Shown here one piece after another: positions 1-8,940 of a stretch of DNA of 64,000 bases. Position 1 is the stretch's first letter, and every line of letters begins with the position of its first letter. The notes under the pieces were generated by a model. That model had not been told where the DNA came from, did not search any database, and saw nothing but the letters and a program-made list of their open reading frames with translations. The stretch covers positions 23,504 to 87,503 of the forward strand of contig NZ_QUAJ01000015.1 of NCBI RefSeq assembly GCF_003391055.1. The letters run 5' to 3'. Origin of the DNA: Psychrilyobacter piezotolerans. Its GTDB lineage: Bacteria; Fusobacteriota; Fusobacteriia; Fusobacteriales; Fusobacteriaceae. The position numbers were made by a program, and so were the translations under genes.

Positions 1-37
1 AATGAAAGTTGATCAAATTGAAAAAGGAGACAAAAAT

Positions 38-631
38 ATGAAAATACTGTGGTACGATACGGAAACAACTGGATTAACAGAAAACAGTGCTATGTTTCAG
101 ATATCTGGAGTGATAGAGATAGATGGTGAAGTAAAGGAGGAGTTTGATATCTTCTGTAAACCCCATGTGGGAGCAGATATATCGGAACAGGCCTTGGAAG
201 TAACAGGAATAAGTCGTGAACAGTTAGATAGTTTTCCACCTCCTAAAAAAGCCTATGAGGAGTTAGTAGAAATTTTTTCAAAATATATCGATAAATTCGA
301 CAGAGAGGATAAATTTATCATTGCAGGGCAGAATGTAAAATTTGATATCGATGTACTGAACAGGTTTTTCAAGAGAAACAATGATAATTATCTGGGAAGT
401 TTTCTTAATTATAAGCAGGTATTTGATACCCTCAGTGTATATACGGCATTGGAGATAGCAGATGTAGTACCTAAACTGGAGAATCATAAGTTGGAAACTA
501 TATGTAAAATCATGGGAGTAGAACTGAGTAATGCCCACAATAGTCTGGCCGATATAAAAGCTACCAAAGAGGTAGGGGATAAACTGCTGCAGGGGCTTAG
601 GAGGATAAAAAAACAGAAGATTAAACTTTAA
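38..631 (+). CDS. DnaQ-like 3'-5' exonuclease (DEDDh family)
   Basis: This is a single-domain 197-aa exonuclease of the RNase T / DNA polymerase III epsilon type, expected to remove nucleotides from 3' ends in the cytoplasm. The N-terminal motif WYDTETTGL supplies the first acidic pair (D-x-E), GQNVKFDID is the second motif, and HNSLADIKAT is the Exo III H-x4-D motif. An AAGGAG ribosome binding site precedes the ATG at 38, so this start is preferred over the ATG at position 2, which has no visible site. The length fits a stand-alone proofreading-type nuclease without a polymerase. Whether it is the replicative epsilon subunit or a repair enzyme cannot be decided. Confidence 0.85.
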   Translation: MKILWYDTETTGLTENSAMFQISGVIEIDGEVKEEFDIFCKPHVGADISEQALEVTGISREQLDSFPPPKKAYEELVEIFSKYIDKFDREDKFIIAGQNVKFDIDVLNRFFKRNNDNYLGSFLNYKQVFDTLSVYTALEIADVVPKLENHKLETICKIMGVELSNAHNSLADIKATKEVGDKLLQGLRRIKKQKIKL

Positions 632-649
632 AAAATAGAAGTTTATACA

Positions 650-751
650 TTGAATATTTTAACGGGCTTAATAATTTACAATCATGAAGTCGTAGAGGTA
701 AAGGTTGGAGGGACTGGTTTAAATATTGAAAAGAAAAAGATTAAATTGTAA
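650..751 (+). pseudogene. C-terminal gene remnant (PhzF/epimerase-like tail)
   Basis: A 33-codon open stretch without a start ends in TAA at 749-751. Its translation ends VEVKVGGTGLNIEKKKIKL. The VKVGGTG segment resembles the last strand of PhzF-type isomerases, and the final KKIKL is similar to the end of the upstream exonuclease. It looks like the tail of a deleted gene kept in front of a terminator. Family assignment is tentative. Confidence 0.3.
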
Positions 752-785
752 AAAAAATCTATCCCTGTTAAGGGATAGATTTTAA
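752..785. terminator. Bidirectional rho-independent terminator
   Basis: An 11-bp perfect stem (756-766 with 771-781) has a GTTA loop, an A-run on the left and a T-run on the right. It can end transcription from the exonuclease side and from the minus-strand gene at 797-1393. Confidence 0.85.
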
Positions 786-796
786 TTATGAGGGAC

Positions 797-1393
797 CTAA
801 GGCAAAGATTTTAATTTTTCGTAATCGATTGCACTTGCGTAATCTTTTAATTCTTTCTTGGTTATTTCCTGTCCTTCAACTAATACTAAAAATCTATCAG
901 CAACAATGATTTCGAGTTTACCTTTTTTACTGTAGGGGTCGAATTTTACAATAGCTTTCTCACGTTTAATTCTTTCGAGTTTTCCACCATCAGATGTAGT
1001 AAGCATCGGATTACTATATATGGCCATCATATTTTGTATAAGCTGGGAATCGGTGATAATCTGGACAGTAATGGAACTGGATTTGTTATTATATTGACGT
1101 TTAGTCGTAATAGCACCACCGAACAAAGATGCATTCGTTGTCTGAGAAGCTGTAGTCCATCCACTCAAAGGTTTCGGAAGAAAAGGTTCCAGCCCTTCTG
1201 CCACCTCTTGTTGAATCAATTGGGATGCATAGTTAAGACTTTCGACAGAATATTTATATTCGCCGGCTTTATAATATTTATACGCCTCCTTCATAGAATC
1301 TTCAATATCGTTGGCATATGCAGGGACAGAAAATATCATCAATATGATGAACAGTCCATTCATTTTCAGATTTTTAATGTTCAAATTAAACAT
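797..1393 (-). CDS. Secreted protein of unknown function
   Basis: The 198-aa product starts MFNLNIKNLK and has a typical signal peptide: a hydrophobic stretch GLFIILMIFSVPAYA ending at an A-x-A cleavage site around residue 27. The mature part begins with a predicted helical segment (DSMKEAYKYYKAGEYKYSVESLNYASQLIQQEV) that resembles a tetratricopeptide-like helix pair, followed by a beta-rich region. The ATG at 1393 is chosen because AGGAGG lies just upstream on the minus strand; the 31 residues of open frame before it have no ribosome binding site. The gene is monocistronic. I do not recognise a named family and assign no function; the product is probably periplasmic. Confidence 0.7.
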   Translation of the reverse strand: MFNLNIKNLKMNGLFIILMIFSVPAYANDIEDSMKEAYKYYKAGEYKYSVESLNYASQLIQQEVAEGLEPFLPKPLSGWTTASQTTNASLFGGAITTKRQYNNKSSSITVQIITDSQLIQNMMAIYSNPMLTTSDGGKLERIKREKAIVKFDPYSKKGKLEIIVADRFLVLVEGQEITKKELKDYASAIDYEKLKSLP

Positions 1394-1493
1394 ACAGACC
1401 TCCTTTTTATAGGTTAAATTGATAACAATTTTAATGCGGTAAACCATATAACAAAACGACATAAACTGAACAAAATAAATATTCACTATTAAT

Positions 1494-2048
1494 ATATAAA
1501 GAAAAGTAAAAAATCCTTTTTTTATTAATGATAAATTTTATATGATTTTGAATCACGATTATGATTGCCGTGAACAGAGTGGAAAGGCTATGGTTATAGA
1601 TTTTATTTTATTATTCCATATTTTTAAATGGAGGAATTGAGAGAGTTTTTGTAAATATATTAAAATAACCTGACTATCCTACTGGCTGAAAAAATATTCA
1701 GAATGAAAGCAGGGTAATGTTTTCCTCCATGCTATAGACATGGCTGCAATTAATCCCCCCATGGCAGATAAACTTGCAGGGATAAATGCTTTGACTATGG
1801 AAATATCTGGGGTAAAATTAAGAGAGGATAAAATCGAGATAATAAACAACCTGTAGTAGATTATGATAAATATGTCAAAAAAAGGAGTTTCTCGCAGGTA
1901 GCTGGATTGAAATAATAAAGTTTTTATTATGGCGGGAAAAAATACAAGATGTTATGATACGTGCCTTGAATGAAATTTAATAAATAATTCTTATGAAACT
2001 GTAGAAAAATACGAAGAATTATCGATGCTTATAAAGGAGGAGATTCTT
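1494..2048. other. Gene-free stretch with apparent decayed coding remnants
   Basis: No intact gene is visible. Between about 1736 and 1857 one frame reads like protein (AAINPPMADKLAGINALTM and onward) and ends in two stops. A second short protein-like run lies near 1868-1980. They look like fragments of degraded genes, but I cannot name the family. Confidence 0.35.
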
Positions 2049-3065
2049 ATGATGGTAACAGTATTAATGCCTGTATATAATGCAGGTGAATTTTTAAGGG
2101 AAGCAATGGATAGTATTTTAAATCAAACTTATGAGGAATTTGAGTTTTTGATAATAAATGACGGGTCTACAGATTCAAGTGTAAATATAATTGAGTCCTA
2201 TGAAGATGAAAGGATAAAATTAGTTCATAACACCGAGAATATGGGACTTATAAAGACTCTGAATAAAGGGATAGAGATAGCTCGTGGGAAATATATTGTC
2301 AGGATGGATGCCGATGATATAGCAGAAACAAATAGGATAGAAACACAAGTAAATTTTATGGAAAGTAATGATGATGTTGCAGTGGCAGGATCCAATGGGG
2401 TAATATTTTTATCCGATAAACCTATGATAAAAAAACCAACAGATTTTCCTATAAGATACACTGAAATCAGGTGCAGACTCCTCTTTGAAAGCCCCATAAT
2501 GCATCCAGCTGTAATAATGAGAAAAAATGTGTTATTAGAAAATAATTATAGGTATAGGGATGAATATAAGGATACGGAAGATTATGGATTGTGGGTGGAG
2601 ATAGCAAAGGATCATAAGATCGTAAATATTCCTAAAAAATTATTGAGATACAGGATAGTTTCCAGCAGTATGACCAATCAGGCACTAAAAAAGATGAGTG
2701 ACAGGATAAGGGTAATGAAAAAAATATATATTCTGGGACTGGATTATTTAGGGGTTGAATATAGTGAAGATGAACTGGATATCCATGCAGAGATAGCTCT
2801 CTCTTCTACTTTAAAACACTTTCAGTATACTAAAAGAAGTGTTGAAAAATGGCTGCATAAATTAATAGCTGCAAACAATTTTATCGGAAGATATAAGTCA
2901 GAAATTTTTAATAGAGAGATAGCGGAACAGTATTTTAACGTCTGTGTATACAATGGAACCTATGTAGATTATAAGAATAGTAAATTTGCTAACTATAATC
3001 CTAAGAGTTTCTTTACGTATATGAAGTTAAAGAGTGCTGTCAGGATAAAACAGATGGTAAGGTAA
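2049..3065 (+). CDS. Family 2 glycosyltransferase
   Basis: The 338-aa cytoplasmic enzyme probably transfers a sugar from a nucleotide donor to a surface glycan. The GT-A fold signatures are clear: VLMPVYNAGEFLREAMDSIL at the N-terminus, the nucleotide-binding INDGSTDSS at about residues 40-48, and RMDADD at about 90-95 as the metal-binding DxD motif. The acceptor-side ED motif is in DTEDYGLW. The C-terminal third is helical. AAAGGAGG at 2033-2040 selects the ATG at 2049. It stands with an HxlR regulator 20 bp downstream and no other glycan genes, so acceptor and sugar are unknown. Confidence 0.85.
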   Translation: MMVTVLMPVYNAGEFLREAMDSILNQTYEEFEFLIINDGSTDSSVNIIESYEDERIKLVHNTENMGLIKTLNKGIEIARGKYIVRMDADDIAETNRIETQVNFMESNDDVAVAGSNGVIFLSDKPMIKKPTDFPIRYTEIRCRLLFESPIMHPAVIMRKNVLLENNYRYRDEYKDTEDYGLWVEIAKDHKIVNIPKKLLRYRIVSSSMTNQALKKMSDRIRVMKKIYILGLDYLGVEYSEDELDIHAEIALSSTLKHFQYTKRSVEKWLHKLIAANNFIGRYKSEIFNREIAEQYFNVCVYNGTYVDYKNSKFANYNPKSFFTYMKLKSAVRIKQMVR

Positions 3066-3085
3066 AAAAATAAGAGGAGTGCAGT

Positions 3086-3430
3086 ATGCCGGAAGATAGA
3101 CTAAATAAGATAAGTTGTAGTAATTATAAGTGTGAGATTGAGTTAACTCTTGAAATAATAAGCGGGAAATGGAAAGCACTTATTTTATGGAATTTGGGGA
3201 ACTATGGAACCATAAGGTTCAATGAATTTAAAAGACGTATTCCAGGGATAACTCAAAAGATGCTGACTCAGCAGCTGAGAGATCTTGAAAATAATAAGCT
3301 GGTAAGCAGAAAGGTATACCCGCAAGTTCCTCCCATGGTGGAATACTCATTGACAGAGTTAGGAGAAAGACTTATGCCAATCTTAGAAGAGATGGATAAG
3401 TGGGGAAAAGACTATATGAGTTTAAGATAA
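3086..3430 (+). CDS. HxlR-family winged-helix transcriptional regulator
   Basis: The 114-aa product is a one-domain MarR-like DNA-binding protein of the HxlR family. The family core is present: [22 protein letters not shown], then [25 protein letters not shown] as the recognition region, and the wing [12 protein letters not shown]. Cysteines at residues 9 and 15 could sense redox or electrophiles, as in some family members, though this is not shown. It follows the glycosyltransferase by 20 bp and is closed by a strong terminator. Its target is unknown; a TACC-AAAA-GGTA palindrome at 5604-5615 is one candidate site in this window. Confidence 0.88.
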   Translation: MPEDRLNKISCSNYKCEIELTLEIISGKWKALILWNLGNYGTIRFNEFKRRIPGITQKMLTQQLRDLENNKLVSRKVYPQVPPMVEYSLTELGERLMPILEEMDKWGKDYMSLR

Positions 3431-3465
3431 AAAAAGCTCTCAATTATAATTGAGAGCTTTTTTTA
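3430..3465. terminator. Rho-independent terminator after the HxlR gene
   Basis: AAAGCTCTCAATT pairs with AATTGAGAGCTTT around a short loop, flanked by A- and T-runs. It can serve both the HxlR gene and the convergent gene at 3478-4131. Confidence 0.9.
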
Positions 3466-3477
3466 TTGATTTTTTAT

Positions 3478-4131
3478 CTACTTAAAGATGTATTTTTTTA
3501 GTAAGACTGTCTCATTTTTTATGTCACGGTGAATTACAGATTTCACGTCGAAATTAAACATTTTAAAGACCAACTGTATGATACTTCCCGTGAAAAGAGC
3601 TGTAATAACTGTGCCCATCCCTGCATATCCGCCGAGAAAATAGCCCATCCCTAAGACACATATCTCGATGGTATTTCTAACGCCTCTCACTGAAAAATTA
3701 GTCTTTTTAGTGAGAGCGACCATCAGGGCATCTCTAGGACCACAGCCGAGACCGGCGGAGATATAGAGGTAACACCCCACACTGAATACAAACAACCCGA
3801 TGAACATCATGGGGATTCCCATGTAGAAACTTTTACTCAGGGGAACTATATTCATATATAATATCAGATCCAGAAAGGTACCGAAAAATAAGATGTTTAA
3901 TACCGTTCCGCTGCCTATTTTTTCCCCCAGAAAAACATCCAGTGTTATAACAATAATTCCGATAAGGATACTGGCCTGGCCCATGGTAATATTTCCGACT
4001 TTAGAGATCCCCTGGTGGAGTACATCCCAGGGAGAAAATCCTAAGTTGGATTTTATGATTATAACTACCCCCAAAGAGCAGACAAAAAAACCTAAAAATA
4101 ATTTTAAGTATCTGAGTATTTCATTTTTCAT
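3478..4131 (-). CDS. YczE/YitT-type integral membrane protein
   Basis: The 217-aa polytopic inner-membrane protein has about five hydrophobic segments. It carries the two typical glycine/proline loops of the YczE/YitT group: SNLGFSPWDVLHQG near residue 30 and AGLGCGPRDALMVAL near residue 130, an internal repeat of the motif G-x-x-P-x-D. The biochemical role of this family is not established. An AGGAGGAAGG ribosome binding site precedes the ATG at 4131. The gene is alone on the minus strand, convergent with the HxlR gene. Confidence 0.8.
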   Translation of the reverse strand: MKNEILRYLKLFLGFFVCSLGVVIIIKSNLGFSPWDVLHQGISKVGNITMGQASILIGIIVITLDVFLGEKIGSGTVLNILFFGTFLDLILYMNIVPLSKSFYMGIPMMFIGLFVFSVGCYLYISAGLGCGPRDALMVALTKKTNFSVRGVRNTIEICVLGMGYFLGGYAGMGTVITALFTGSIIQLVFKMFNFDVKSVIHRDIKNETVLLKKYIFK

Positions 4132-4292
4132 GACCTTCCTCCTCTGCTAAAATTCTATGCTTTATATTTTTTTACTCCTAGTATAACCTTTTTCATAGAT
4201 TGTTCCTAATTAAATATTTTATGCAGTCAAAGTTATCTTGCTGTAGGAGTTATAAGGTAGTTTAACTTTAGTTTTTATTAAGTTAAACAAAG

Positions 4293-4323
4293 AAAAAAAG
4301 CTGGCTGAATAGCCAGCTTTTTC
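4293..4323 (-). terminator. Rho-independent terminator of the alcohol dehydrogenase gene
   Basis: AAAGCTGGCT pairs with AGCCAGCTTT around a GAAT loop. The A-run on its left gives the U-tract for minus-strand transcription. Confidence 0.88.
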
Positions 4324-4333
4324 TATAAAATTT

Positions 4334-5506
4334 TTAGAAATTTACTTTTTCACCGTAATAAACAGCTTTGAATAAGTCCTTCATCTCTTCTACAGAGATA
4401 TCTCTTGGGTTTGTACCTGTACATGGATCCGCTACCGATGTTCTTGCAATCTCATCTAAGTTTGCCAGGAAGAACTCTTCTTCTACCCCGAATTCTTTCA
4501 ATGAATGGGGCATATTCATTTGTTCCCTCAATTCTTTAACTAAGTTTACCAATGATTCCACTAACTCAGTTTCGTTATTCCCGGCCAGTCCTATTGTTTT
4601 GGCTGCATGGGCATATTGTGTTTTTCCAACCTTATCTTTTGAATTGAACTCAATTGCATATGAAAGGTAGATTGCATTGGCTAATCCATGGGCAATATTT
4701 AAAACTTTTCCTGTCTTATGAGCCATTGAATGAACTATTCCAAGGATTGCATTTGAGAATGCCATTCCTGCTAAGTTTTGTGCAATATGCATATCTTTTC
4801 TTGCACAATCTTCGCCGTTATAAGAGTTTATTAAAGTATCTGAGATCATCTGGATAGATTTCATTGCCAGTGCATCTGTAAATGGATTTCTTGCCTTTGA
4901 AACATAGGCTTCCAGTGCATGAGTCAATGCATCCATTCCTGTATTGGCAACTAATTCCTTAGGCATTGTCTGTACTAAGTTCGTATCTACAATGGCTACA
5001 TCCGGAGTGATGTTGTAGTCTGCAATTGGATATTTGATATTAGTCTCATTGTCTGTGATTACAGAAAATGATGTTACTTCTGTAGCTGTACCACTTGTTG
5101 TAGGAACTGCTATGAATTTAGCCTTATTTCTCAGTTCCGGTAAGTTAAATGGTTTTGCAGCTTCTTCAAATGTGAATGCCGGGTGTTCATAGAAGATCCA
5201 CATAGCTTTGGCAGCATCTATGGGTGATCCTCCACCTATTCCTATTATTACATCTGGCTGGAATTTATTCATTGCTTCTACACCTTTCATAACAGTAGCT
5301 ACCGAAGGGTCATTTTCTACTCCTATGAATAATTCACTCTCTATCCCGGCTGTTTTTAAATATTGGGCAGCTCTGGGTACCGTTCCATCTTTAATTAATC
5401 TCTCTGATCCTATAACGATAAAAGCCTTAGTTCCTTTAATTGTGTTTAAATGTGAGAGTGATTCTTCTCCGAAATATAAATCTCTTGGTATTGTAAATCT
5501 TTGCAT
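4334..5506 (-). CDS. Iron-containing alcohol dehydrogenase
   Basis: The 390-aa group III alcohol dehydrogenase interconverts an aldehyde and a primary alcohol or diol with NAD(P)H in the cytoplasm. The NAD-binding GGGSPIDAAKAM motif sits near residue 95, and TTSGTATEVTSF follows. Metal ligands are expected in DTNLVQTMPKELVANTGMDALTHALEAY (Asp, His) and in SMAHKTGKVLNIAHGLANA (two His). The length matches 1,3-propanediol or butanol dehydrogenases. AGGAGG lies upstream of the ATG. A 12-bp palindrome about 100 bp upstream may be an operator. The physiological substrate cannot be read from sequence; a fermentative electron-sink role is likely. Confidence 0.9.
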   Translation of the reverse strand: MQRFTIPRDLYFGEESLSHLNTIKGTKAFIVIGSERLIKDGTVPRAAQYLKTAGIESELFIGVENDPSVATVMKGVEAMNKFQPDVIIGIGGGSPIDAAKAMWIFYEHPAFTFEEAAKPFNLPELRNKAKFIAVPTTSGTATEVTSFSVITDNETNIKYPIADYNITPDVAIVDTNLVQTMPKELVANTGMDALTHALEAYVSKARNPFTDALAMKSIQMISDTLINSYNGEDCARKDMHIAQNLAGMAFSNAILGIVHSMAHKTGKVLNIAHGLANAIYLSYAIEFNSKDKVGKTQYAHAAKTIGLAGNNETELVESLVNLVKELREQMNMPHSLKEFGVEEEFFLANLDEIARTSVADPCTGTNPRDISVEEMKDLFKAVYYGEKVNF

Positions 5507-5820
5507 TTTTGTTTCCTCCTAAAATTCTTTAATATTTTTTACATGGGATTAGTATATATTAAAATTTTTAGAAAAAAAAGAAGGCACTTTTTAGTGGTAT
5601 AGTTACCAAAAGGTAGGAATTGAAGGATTAAAAGGCTTTAGACAGGCAAAAAAAATAATTTATTTTTCAGCAGCCAAAATATAAGGCAAAAGTTTGTCAG
5701 ATTGAAAAAAAGTATATTATCTGATATAATTACCTTTAGAAAATTAAAAATGAAGGCTGATAAATCATCTGTGAAAAGGAAAAAAATGATTTAATAGTGG
5801 TTTAATAAAAGGAGATAAAA
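5507..5820. promoter_or_regulatory. Divergent intergenic region between the Fe-ADH gene and hslO, with a 12-bp palindrome
   Basis: This 314-bp region carries the promoters of both divergent genes. The clearest structure is TACC-AAAA-GGTA at 5604-5615, a perfect palindrome like many regulator operators. An AAAGGAGA site at 5809-5816 serves hslO. No small gene is visible. Confidence 0.45.
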
Positions 5821-6699
5821 ATGGGGAAATTATTAAGAGGTTCAAGTAAAAATGCAAGATTTTTTATAGTTGATACAAAGGATATAGTACAGGAAGCATT
5901 GGATATCCACAAATGCAGTCCTACTGCAATCAAAGCTTTTGGAAGATTATTGACAGGATCAGTTATGATGGGTGCAACTCTGAAGGGAGATGACTTATTA
6001 ACCATAAGAACGAATACAGATGGTTTATTAAATCAAATGTTAGTTACCAATGATGCCAAGGGGAATGTAAAAGGTTACCTGAGTAATCCAGAAGTTGATT
6101 TAGAGTTAAAAGATGGGGAAATACCCAAGGTTGGAGATTTAGTTGGGAGAGGGACGTTAACTGTGATAAAAGATATGGGGTTGAAAGAACCCTATGTAGG
6201 AGTATCACAAATGGTTAATGGTGAAATAGGAGAAGATATAGCTTATTATTACTATACATCGGAACAGACACCGTCGGTAGTGGTGTTAGGAGTATCATTA
6301 GGTCCTGATATGAGGGTAAAAAATGCCGGGGGATATATGATTCAATTGTTACCGGATGCCAGCGATAACTTTATTACAAAGTTGGAAGCTAAGATAAAAG
6401 CCATGAGACCAATGACTGAATTATTAGCAGGCGGTATGAGCTTAAAGAGGATAGCAAAATTAATTTATGAAGATATGGATTCGGAAAATGATTTAGCATT
6501 GATTGAAGATTATAATATCTACGAAGAAAAGAAAATCTCTTATGAGTGTAATTGTAATAAAGACAAGTTTTACAAGGGGTTAATTACAATAAGAAGGGAA
6601 GAGTTAGAGGAAATATTTACAGAAAAACCTGAATTAGAGGTAGAGTGTCATTTCTGCAGGAAAAAATATTCATTCACAAAAGATGAATTATTAGGATAG
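5821..6699 (+). CDS. hslO: Hsp33 redox-regulated chaperone
   Basis: The 292-aa cytoplasmic holdase is activated by oxidative unfolding. The N-terminal domain contains the family core (CSPTAIKAFGRLLTGSVMMGATLK, then the GYLSNPEVDLE segment). The C-terminal zinc switch has all four cysteines: CNCNKD (C-x-C) near residue 242 and CHFC (C-x-x-C) near residue 276. Under reducing conditions these bind zinc. The length matches the family. An AAAGGAGA site precedes the ATG. The gene is followed by a terminator, so it appears to be its own transcription unit. Confidence 0.95.
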   Translation: MGKLLRGSSKNARFFIVDTKDIVQEALDIHKCSPTAIKAFGRLLTGSVMMGATLKGDDLLTIRTNTDGLLNQMLVTNDAKGNVKGYLSNPEVDLELKDGEIPKVGDLVGRGTLTVIKDMGLKEPYVGVSQMVNGEIGEDIAYYYYTSEQTPSVVVLGVSLGPDMRVKNAGGYMIQLLPDASDNFITKLEAKIKAMRPMTELLAGGMSLKRIAKLIYEDMDSENDLALIEDYNIYEEKKISYECNCNKDKFYKGLITIRREELEEIFTEKPELEVECHFCRKKYSFTKDELLG

Positions 6700-6703
6700 A
6701 TTT

Positions 6704-6734
6704 TAAGACTACTAAATTTAGTAGTCTTTTCTTT
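6704..6734 (+). terminator. Terminator after hslO
   Basis: AAGACTACTAAA pairs with TTTAGTAGTCTT as a perfect 24-bp palindrome (6705-6728), followed by a T-rich tail. Confidence 0.88.
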
Positions 6735-6869
6735 ATATGATATAATAAATTAAAGTGAAAATAAATAATTTTTCGGCGTAGATTAGATTAATTGATAATT
6801 AAAAATCTGTGCAATCTGCGGCAAAGAAAGATTTCTGGTAAAAAAATAGCTTAGAATTTGGAGGTAAAG

Positions 6870-7625
6870 ATGAAATTAGCGGATACACACTGTCATATAG
6901 ACAGTGATAGATATGATGAGGATAGGGAGAATATCTTAAAAGAGATAGAAGGAAATTTAGAATTTGCAGTGAATATCGGTTATGATTTAGATTCTTCTAA
7001 AAGATCTATAGAATTGGCAGATAGACATGATTTTATGTATGCCGTGGTAGGAGTTCATCCCACAGATATAAAGGGATATAACGATGAATTAGAAGATCAA
7101 TTGGAGGAGTTAGCCGGTCATCCCAAGGTAGTAGCCATAGGTGAGATAGGGCTGGATTACCATTGGATGAAGGATGAAAAAGAGGAGCAGAAAACAGTAT
7201 TTAGAAGACAGCTGGAGCTGGCTAAAAGAGTAAATAAACCCGTAGTTATCCATACAAGGGATGCTACCCATGATACTCTGGAGATTTTGAAAGAATATCC
7301 TGAAATAAAGGGAATAGTTCATTGCTATCCGGGTTCTTATGAAAGTGCAGTGGAGATTATGGATAATTATTATTTTGGAGTGGGAGGAGTGATTACCTTT
7401 AAGAATGCCAGAAAACTTGTAGAAGCTGTATCAAAGATACCTTTGGACAGGCTGGTAATAGAAACTGATTCTCCATATTTGACTCCTACACCATTCAGAG
7501 GGAAGAGAAATCATCCTATCTATGTGGAACATATAGCCAGAAAGATAGCTGAGATAAAGGAAATTTCCTATGAGGAAGTAGTGAGAGTCACTACGGAAAA
7601 TGCCAAAAAAATTTATGGGATATAA
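6870..7625 (+). CDS. TatD-family metal-dependent hydrolase
   Basis: The 251-aa TIM-barrel metalloenzyme is probably a 3'-5' DNase. Metal ligands are visible in order: DTHCHID at the N-terminus (H-x-H), GEIGLDYHW with the bridging Glu near residue 92, VIHTRDA (His), VHCYPGS (His) and ETDSPYLTPTP (Asp). The ATG at 6870 is preferred because GGAGG lies at 6860-6864; the upstream TTG at 6858 overlaps that site. The C-terminal ENAKKIYGI is typical. It is bordered by short repeat-rich spacers and shares no obvious operon. Confidence 0.92.
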   Translation: MKLADTHCHIDSDRYDEDRENILKEIEGNLEFAVNIGYDLDSSKRSIELADRHDFMYAVVGVHPTDIKGYNDELEDQLEELAGHPKVVAIGEIGLDYHWMKDEKEEQKTVFRRQLELAKRVNKPVVIHTRDATHDTLEILKEYPEIKGIVHCYPGSYESAVEIMDNYYFGVGGVITFKNARKLVEAVSKIPLDRLVIETDSPYLTPTPFRGKRNHPIYVEHIARKIAEIKEISYEEVVRVTTENAKKIYGI

Positions 7626-7677
7626 ATTTATTTTTACCACGAATTAACCTAATAGCACGAATTAAAGAGGTGAAACT

Positions 7678-8054
7678 ATGAAAGATATAATTTTTAAAGA
7701 TGAAAGTTATAAAATAATAGGAGCTTGTTTTAATGTCTATAATATATTAGGCAGTGGTTTTTTGGAGGCAGTTTATCAGGAAAGTTTAGAAATAGAATTA
7801 AATATTGAAAAAATACCATTCATGGCAAAAAAAGAATTATGTATAAATTATAAAGAATATTAGCTTGTACAAAAATATATTCCAGACATTATTTGTTATG
7901 AAAAAATAATTTTAGAATTAAAAGCAGTAAAAAAATATCGAATGAACATAAAGCACAGTTATTTAATTATTTAAAGGCTACAGGATATAAATTAGGTATA
8001 TTAGTTAATTTTGGGAACTATCCTAAATTAGAATATTATAGAATTGTACTCTAA
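7678..8054 (+). pseudogene. Broken GxxExxY-family protein gene
   Basis: The frame starts MKDIIFKDESYKIIGACFNV and contains the family signature G-S-G-F-L-E-A-V-Y. A TAG at 7861-7863 stops it after 61 codons. The same frame continues with KYIPDIICYEKIILELKAV, the PD-(D/E)xK-like core of this family. A one-base slip in the A-run near 7932 then shifts the frame into HKAQLFNYLKATGYKLGILV and the normal C-terminus, ending TAA at 8052-8054. With one nonsense codon and one frameshift, this is a decayed gene. Intact members are about 125 aa, matching the combined length. GxxExxY genes commonly sit among short intergenic repeats, as here. Confidence 0.85.
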
Positions 8055-8106
8055 AAATTCGTATAATAAGTGTTATTTGTGGTGAAGAGAAAAGGAGTAA
8101 AAAATT

Positions 8107-8940
8107 ATGAGTATATTAAAGTGTCCTGTATGTCAGGGTGAGTTAAATAGGATTGAAAAAAGTTACAGGTGCAAAAATAATCATACCTTTGATATGGGAA
8201 AACAGGGGTATGTAAACCTGCATATGTCCAATGAGAAAAGGAGTAAAAATCCCGGGGATGATAAGGAGATGATAGTCTCAAGGAAAAACTTTTTGGAGAA
8301 GGGTTATTATAAAAAAATATCAGAAACTTTGAATGAAAGTATAAAAAAGGAGATAGGAAGTAAAAGCGGTATAAATATCTTAGACATAGGATGTGGAGAG
8401 GGGTATTATACCAATCTTTTGAGGGACAGTCTGGAGGAGGGAAATCCAGGTTCCCATATTGTAGGAATAGATATATCCAAAGATGGGATTATCCATGCTG
8501 CCAGAACTTACAAGGGGATTGAATGGATAGTAGCGAGCGGATCAAATCTTCCCATTGCCAGCGAATCACTGGATTATGTGATCTGTATGTTCAGTTATAT
8601 AGATCCTGCAGAGTATAAAAGGGTGTTGAAAAAAGGCGGGAAGTTAATAACTGTCAGTACAGGAGAATACCATCTGGTGGAGATTAAAGAGGTGGTTTAC
8701 GATAAGCTGAAGATGGATTACTACAGACCCACCCAGGATATAACGGAGGGATACAGCCATAAAGAACTGATAAATGTCAGATATGAAACTGAATTAAAAG
8801 ATGGCAAAGATATAAAAAGTTTATTTGATATGACTCCCTACAGGTGGAAAAGCCCCAAGGACGGGGTGGAAAGACTTTTTAATTTATCGGAATTGAAGAT
8901 AACAGTAGATGTAAATATAGATATTTTTGAAAAAAATTAA
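8107..8940 (+). CDS. rlmA: RlmA-like 23S rRNA guanine-N1 methyltransferase
   Basis: The 277-aa SAM-dependent methyltransferase is predicted to methylate a guanine in 23S rRNA hairpin 35. The N-terminal zinc-binding motif CPVCQGEL...YRCKNNHTFD (C-x2-C-x12-C-x3-H) is characteristic, followed by KQGYVNLH and then RKNFLEKGYY. The SAM-binding motif ILDIGCGEGYYTNLL lies near residue 93, with GIDISKDG as the acidic strand. AAAGGAG precedes the ATG. Whether the target is G745 or G748, and hence whether it affects macrolide response, cannot be told from sequence. Confidence 0.85.
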   Translation: MSILKCPVCQGELNRIEKSYRCKNNHTFDMGKQGYVNLHMSNEKRSKNPGDDKEMIVSRKNFLEKGYYKKISETLNESIKKEIGSKSGINILDIGCGEGYYTNLLRDSLEEGNPGSHIVGIDISKDGIIHAARTYKGIEWIVASGSNLPIASESLDYVICMFSYIDPAEYKRVLKKGGKLITVSTGEYHLVEIKEVVYDKLKMDYYRPTQDITEGYSHKELINVRYETELKDGKDIKSLFDMTPYRWKSPKDGVERLFNLSELKITVDVNIDIFEKN

